In this document: piece after piece, positions 63,433-64,000 of the stretch
How the letters are laid out: every line of letters begins with the position of its first letter
Numbering within the stretch: the first letter of the stretch is position 1
Source of the DNA: an uncultured Sphingomonadaceae bacterium
GTDB lineage: Bacteria; Pseudomonadota; Alphaproteobacteria; Sphingomonadales; Sphingomonadaceae
Assembly: GCA_947495985.1 (NCBI GenBank)
Contig: CANMBD010000004.1
Span: 124,001-188,000 of the forward strand
Length of the DNA: 64,000 bases
Direction: 5' to 3'
Made by a program: the position numbers and the translations under genes
The notes under the pieces: model-generated
What the model saw: the letters and a program-made list of their open reading frames with translations, nothing else
Told to the model about the DNA's origin: nothing
The model's database searches: none

Positions 63433-64000
63433 TTATGGCAGTAATGGTCCCCAGGCCGGATCCGAACCGTCGACCGGTGTGGGCAATTGCCGTTCATTTC
63501 TGCCGGTGAGGTCCACCTGCCATATGCCGGTCTTGCCCGAGCCGCGCGAGGTCCGGAAAAACTGGATAATCCGGCCATTGGGTGCCCATGTCGGGGCCTC
63601 GTCCTGCCAGCTGTTGGTCAACAGACGCTGTCCGCCGCCACTGGGTGTCATCACACCGACGCGGAAATTGCCGGCGATTCTGGTAAAGGCGATCAAATCC
63701 CCGCGCGGGCTCCATTCGGGGGTCGCATAACGCCCGCCACTAAAGCTGATCCGCCGTTCATTGCCGCCATTGGCGCCCATGACATATAGCTGCTGACTGC
63801 CGGAACGGTCGCTTTCAAATACGATCCGGCTGCCATCGGGGGAGAAGCTGCCGCCAATGTCGATCCCGGGTGAGAAAGTCAGACGCTTGGGCTCGCCGCC
63901 TTGTGAGGACACTTTGTAGATATCGGTATTCCCGGCAATCGCCATGGAATAGAGTATCCACTTTCCGTCCGGTGACCAGCGCGGGGCAAAGGTCGGGTTG
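63433..64000 (-). CDS. tolB: Tol-Pal system beta-propeller protein TolB, 5' end cut by the window
   Basis: A reading frame of 189 codons is open to the right edge; an internal ATG at 63945 is not the start, because upstream codons (PTFAPRWSPDGKWILYS) continue the beta-propeller. TolB repeats of the form SPDGSRIVFESDRSG, WSPRGDLIAFT and WAPNGRIIQFF are clear; the C-terminus ends with GSDPAWGPLLP. TolB is periplasmic and binds Pal. The gene sits directly before pal with a 79-bp gap. Confidence 0.95.
   Translation of the reverse strand, partial: NPTFAPRWSPDGKWILYSMAIAGNTDIYKVSSQGGEPKRLTFSPGIDIGGSFSPDGSRIVFESDRSGSQQLYVMGANGGNERRISFSGGRYATPEWSPRGDLIAFTRIAGNFRVGVMTPSGGGQRLLTNSWQDEAPTWAPNGRIIQFFRTSRGSGKTGIWQVDLTGRNERQLPTPVDGSDPAWGPLLP

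Overview
The window looks like a chromosomal segment of an alphaproteobacterium of the order Sphingomonadales (Sphingopyxis/Parasphingorhabdus type). This rests on gene content and order: metX-metW, ribBX with an N-terminal helix-turn-helix, GapR (DUF2312), DUF1244, DUF1489, yebC-ruvC-ruvA-ruvB, dapD next to a pyrimidine 5'-nucleotidase, ctaA, an exosortase-A-associated glycosyltransferase and O-glycosylation ligase, and tolB-pal. GC is moderate (by eye high 50s percent). No rRNA, tRNA, CRISPR array, transposase or intact prophage was seen. Most of the window is core chromosome, with small accessory insertions.

Layout. 1-6 kb: crotonase (cut by the window edge), metW-metX reading left, hisC-tyrA reading right, then a cupin, DUF1304 and an MBL hydrolase. 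6-9 kb: a GGDEF cyclase and a phage-like switch (S24 repressor, divergent small HTH protein, three operator-like sites between them). 9-13 kb: exosortase-A-type envelope glycan genes, including an unlisted 51-residue membrane protein. 13-18.5 kb: dipeptide epimerase, BASS transporter, AsnC/Lrp regulator, and a tyrosine-degradation set (FAH, VOC, HPPD) with a palindromic site upstream. 18.5-21 kb: a NavAb-like voltage-gated sodium channel, then a nitric-oxide-type module (Rrf2/NsrR-like regulator divergent from a truncated haemoglobin operon). 21-23 kb: ribH and an HTH-RibBX fusion with two palindromes placed over its promoter. 23-27 kb: hydrolase, a lipoprotein EEP phosphodiesterase on a possible small insertion, and pyk.

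27-35 kb: gapR, ybjQ, CPBP protease, yebC-ruvCAB (a zinc-ribbon membrane gene inserted between ruvA and ruvB), a multi-hairpin repeat, carotenoid oxygenase, dapD and a HAD nucleotidase. 35-41 kb: lipoprotein subtilase with a C-terminal barrel-like region, dxs, a Fur/Zur regulator, a 245-bp MITE-like element and a MerC-like protein. 41-44 kb: ctaA-cutA and rplM-rpsI with a clear terminator. 44-54 kb: DUF1489, a Fur-box-preceded orphan gene, GNAT, mgtE, cyclophilin, YghU-type GST, CMD-family protein, LD-carboxypeptidase facing an Mpl-type Mur ligase (murein recycling), and a LysR gene with a possible divergent small RNA. 54-64 kb: a CDC48-type AAA ATPase, MFS and ABM genes, a PmtA-like methyltransferase, a large M16 protease, pal and the 3' part of tolB.

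The most interesting signal is at 22.6-22.9 kb. The first riboflavin-pathway enzyme carries a Cro-like HTH at its N-terminus, its GTP-cyclohydrolase-like half lacks the zinc cysteines, and two near-perfect TATCACAT...ATGTGATA palindromes overlay the predicted -35 and -10. That leaves no room for an FMN riboswitch. This suggests, as inference, an enzyme that represses its own operon.
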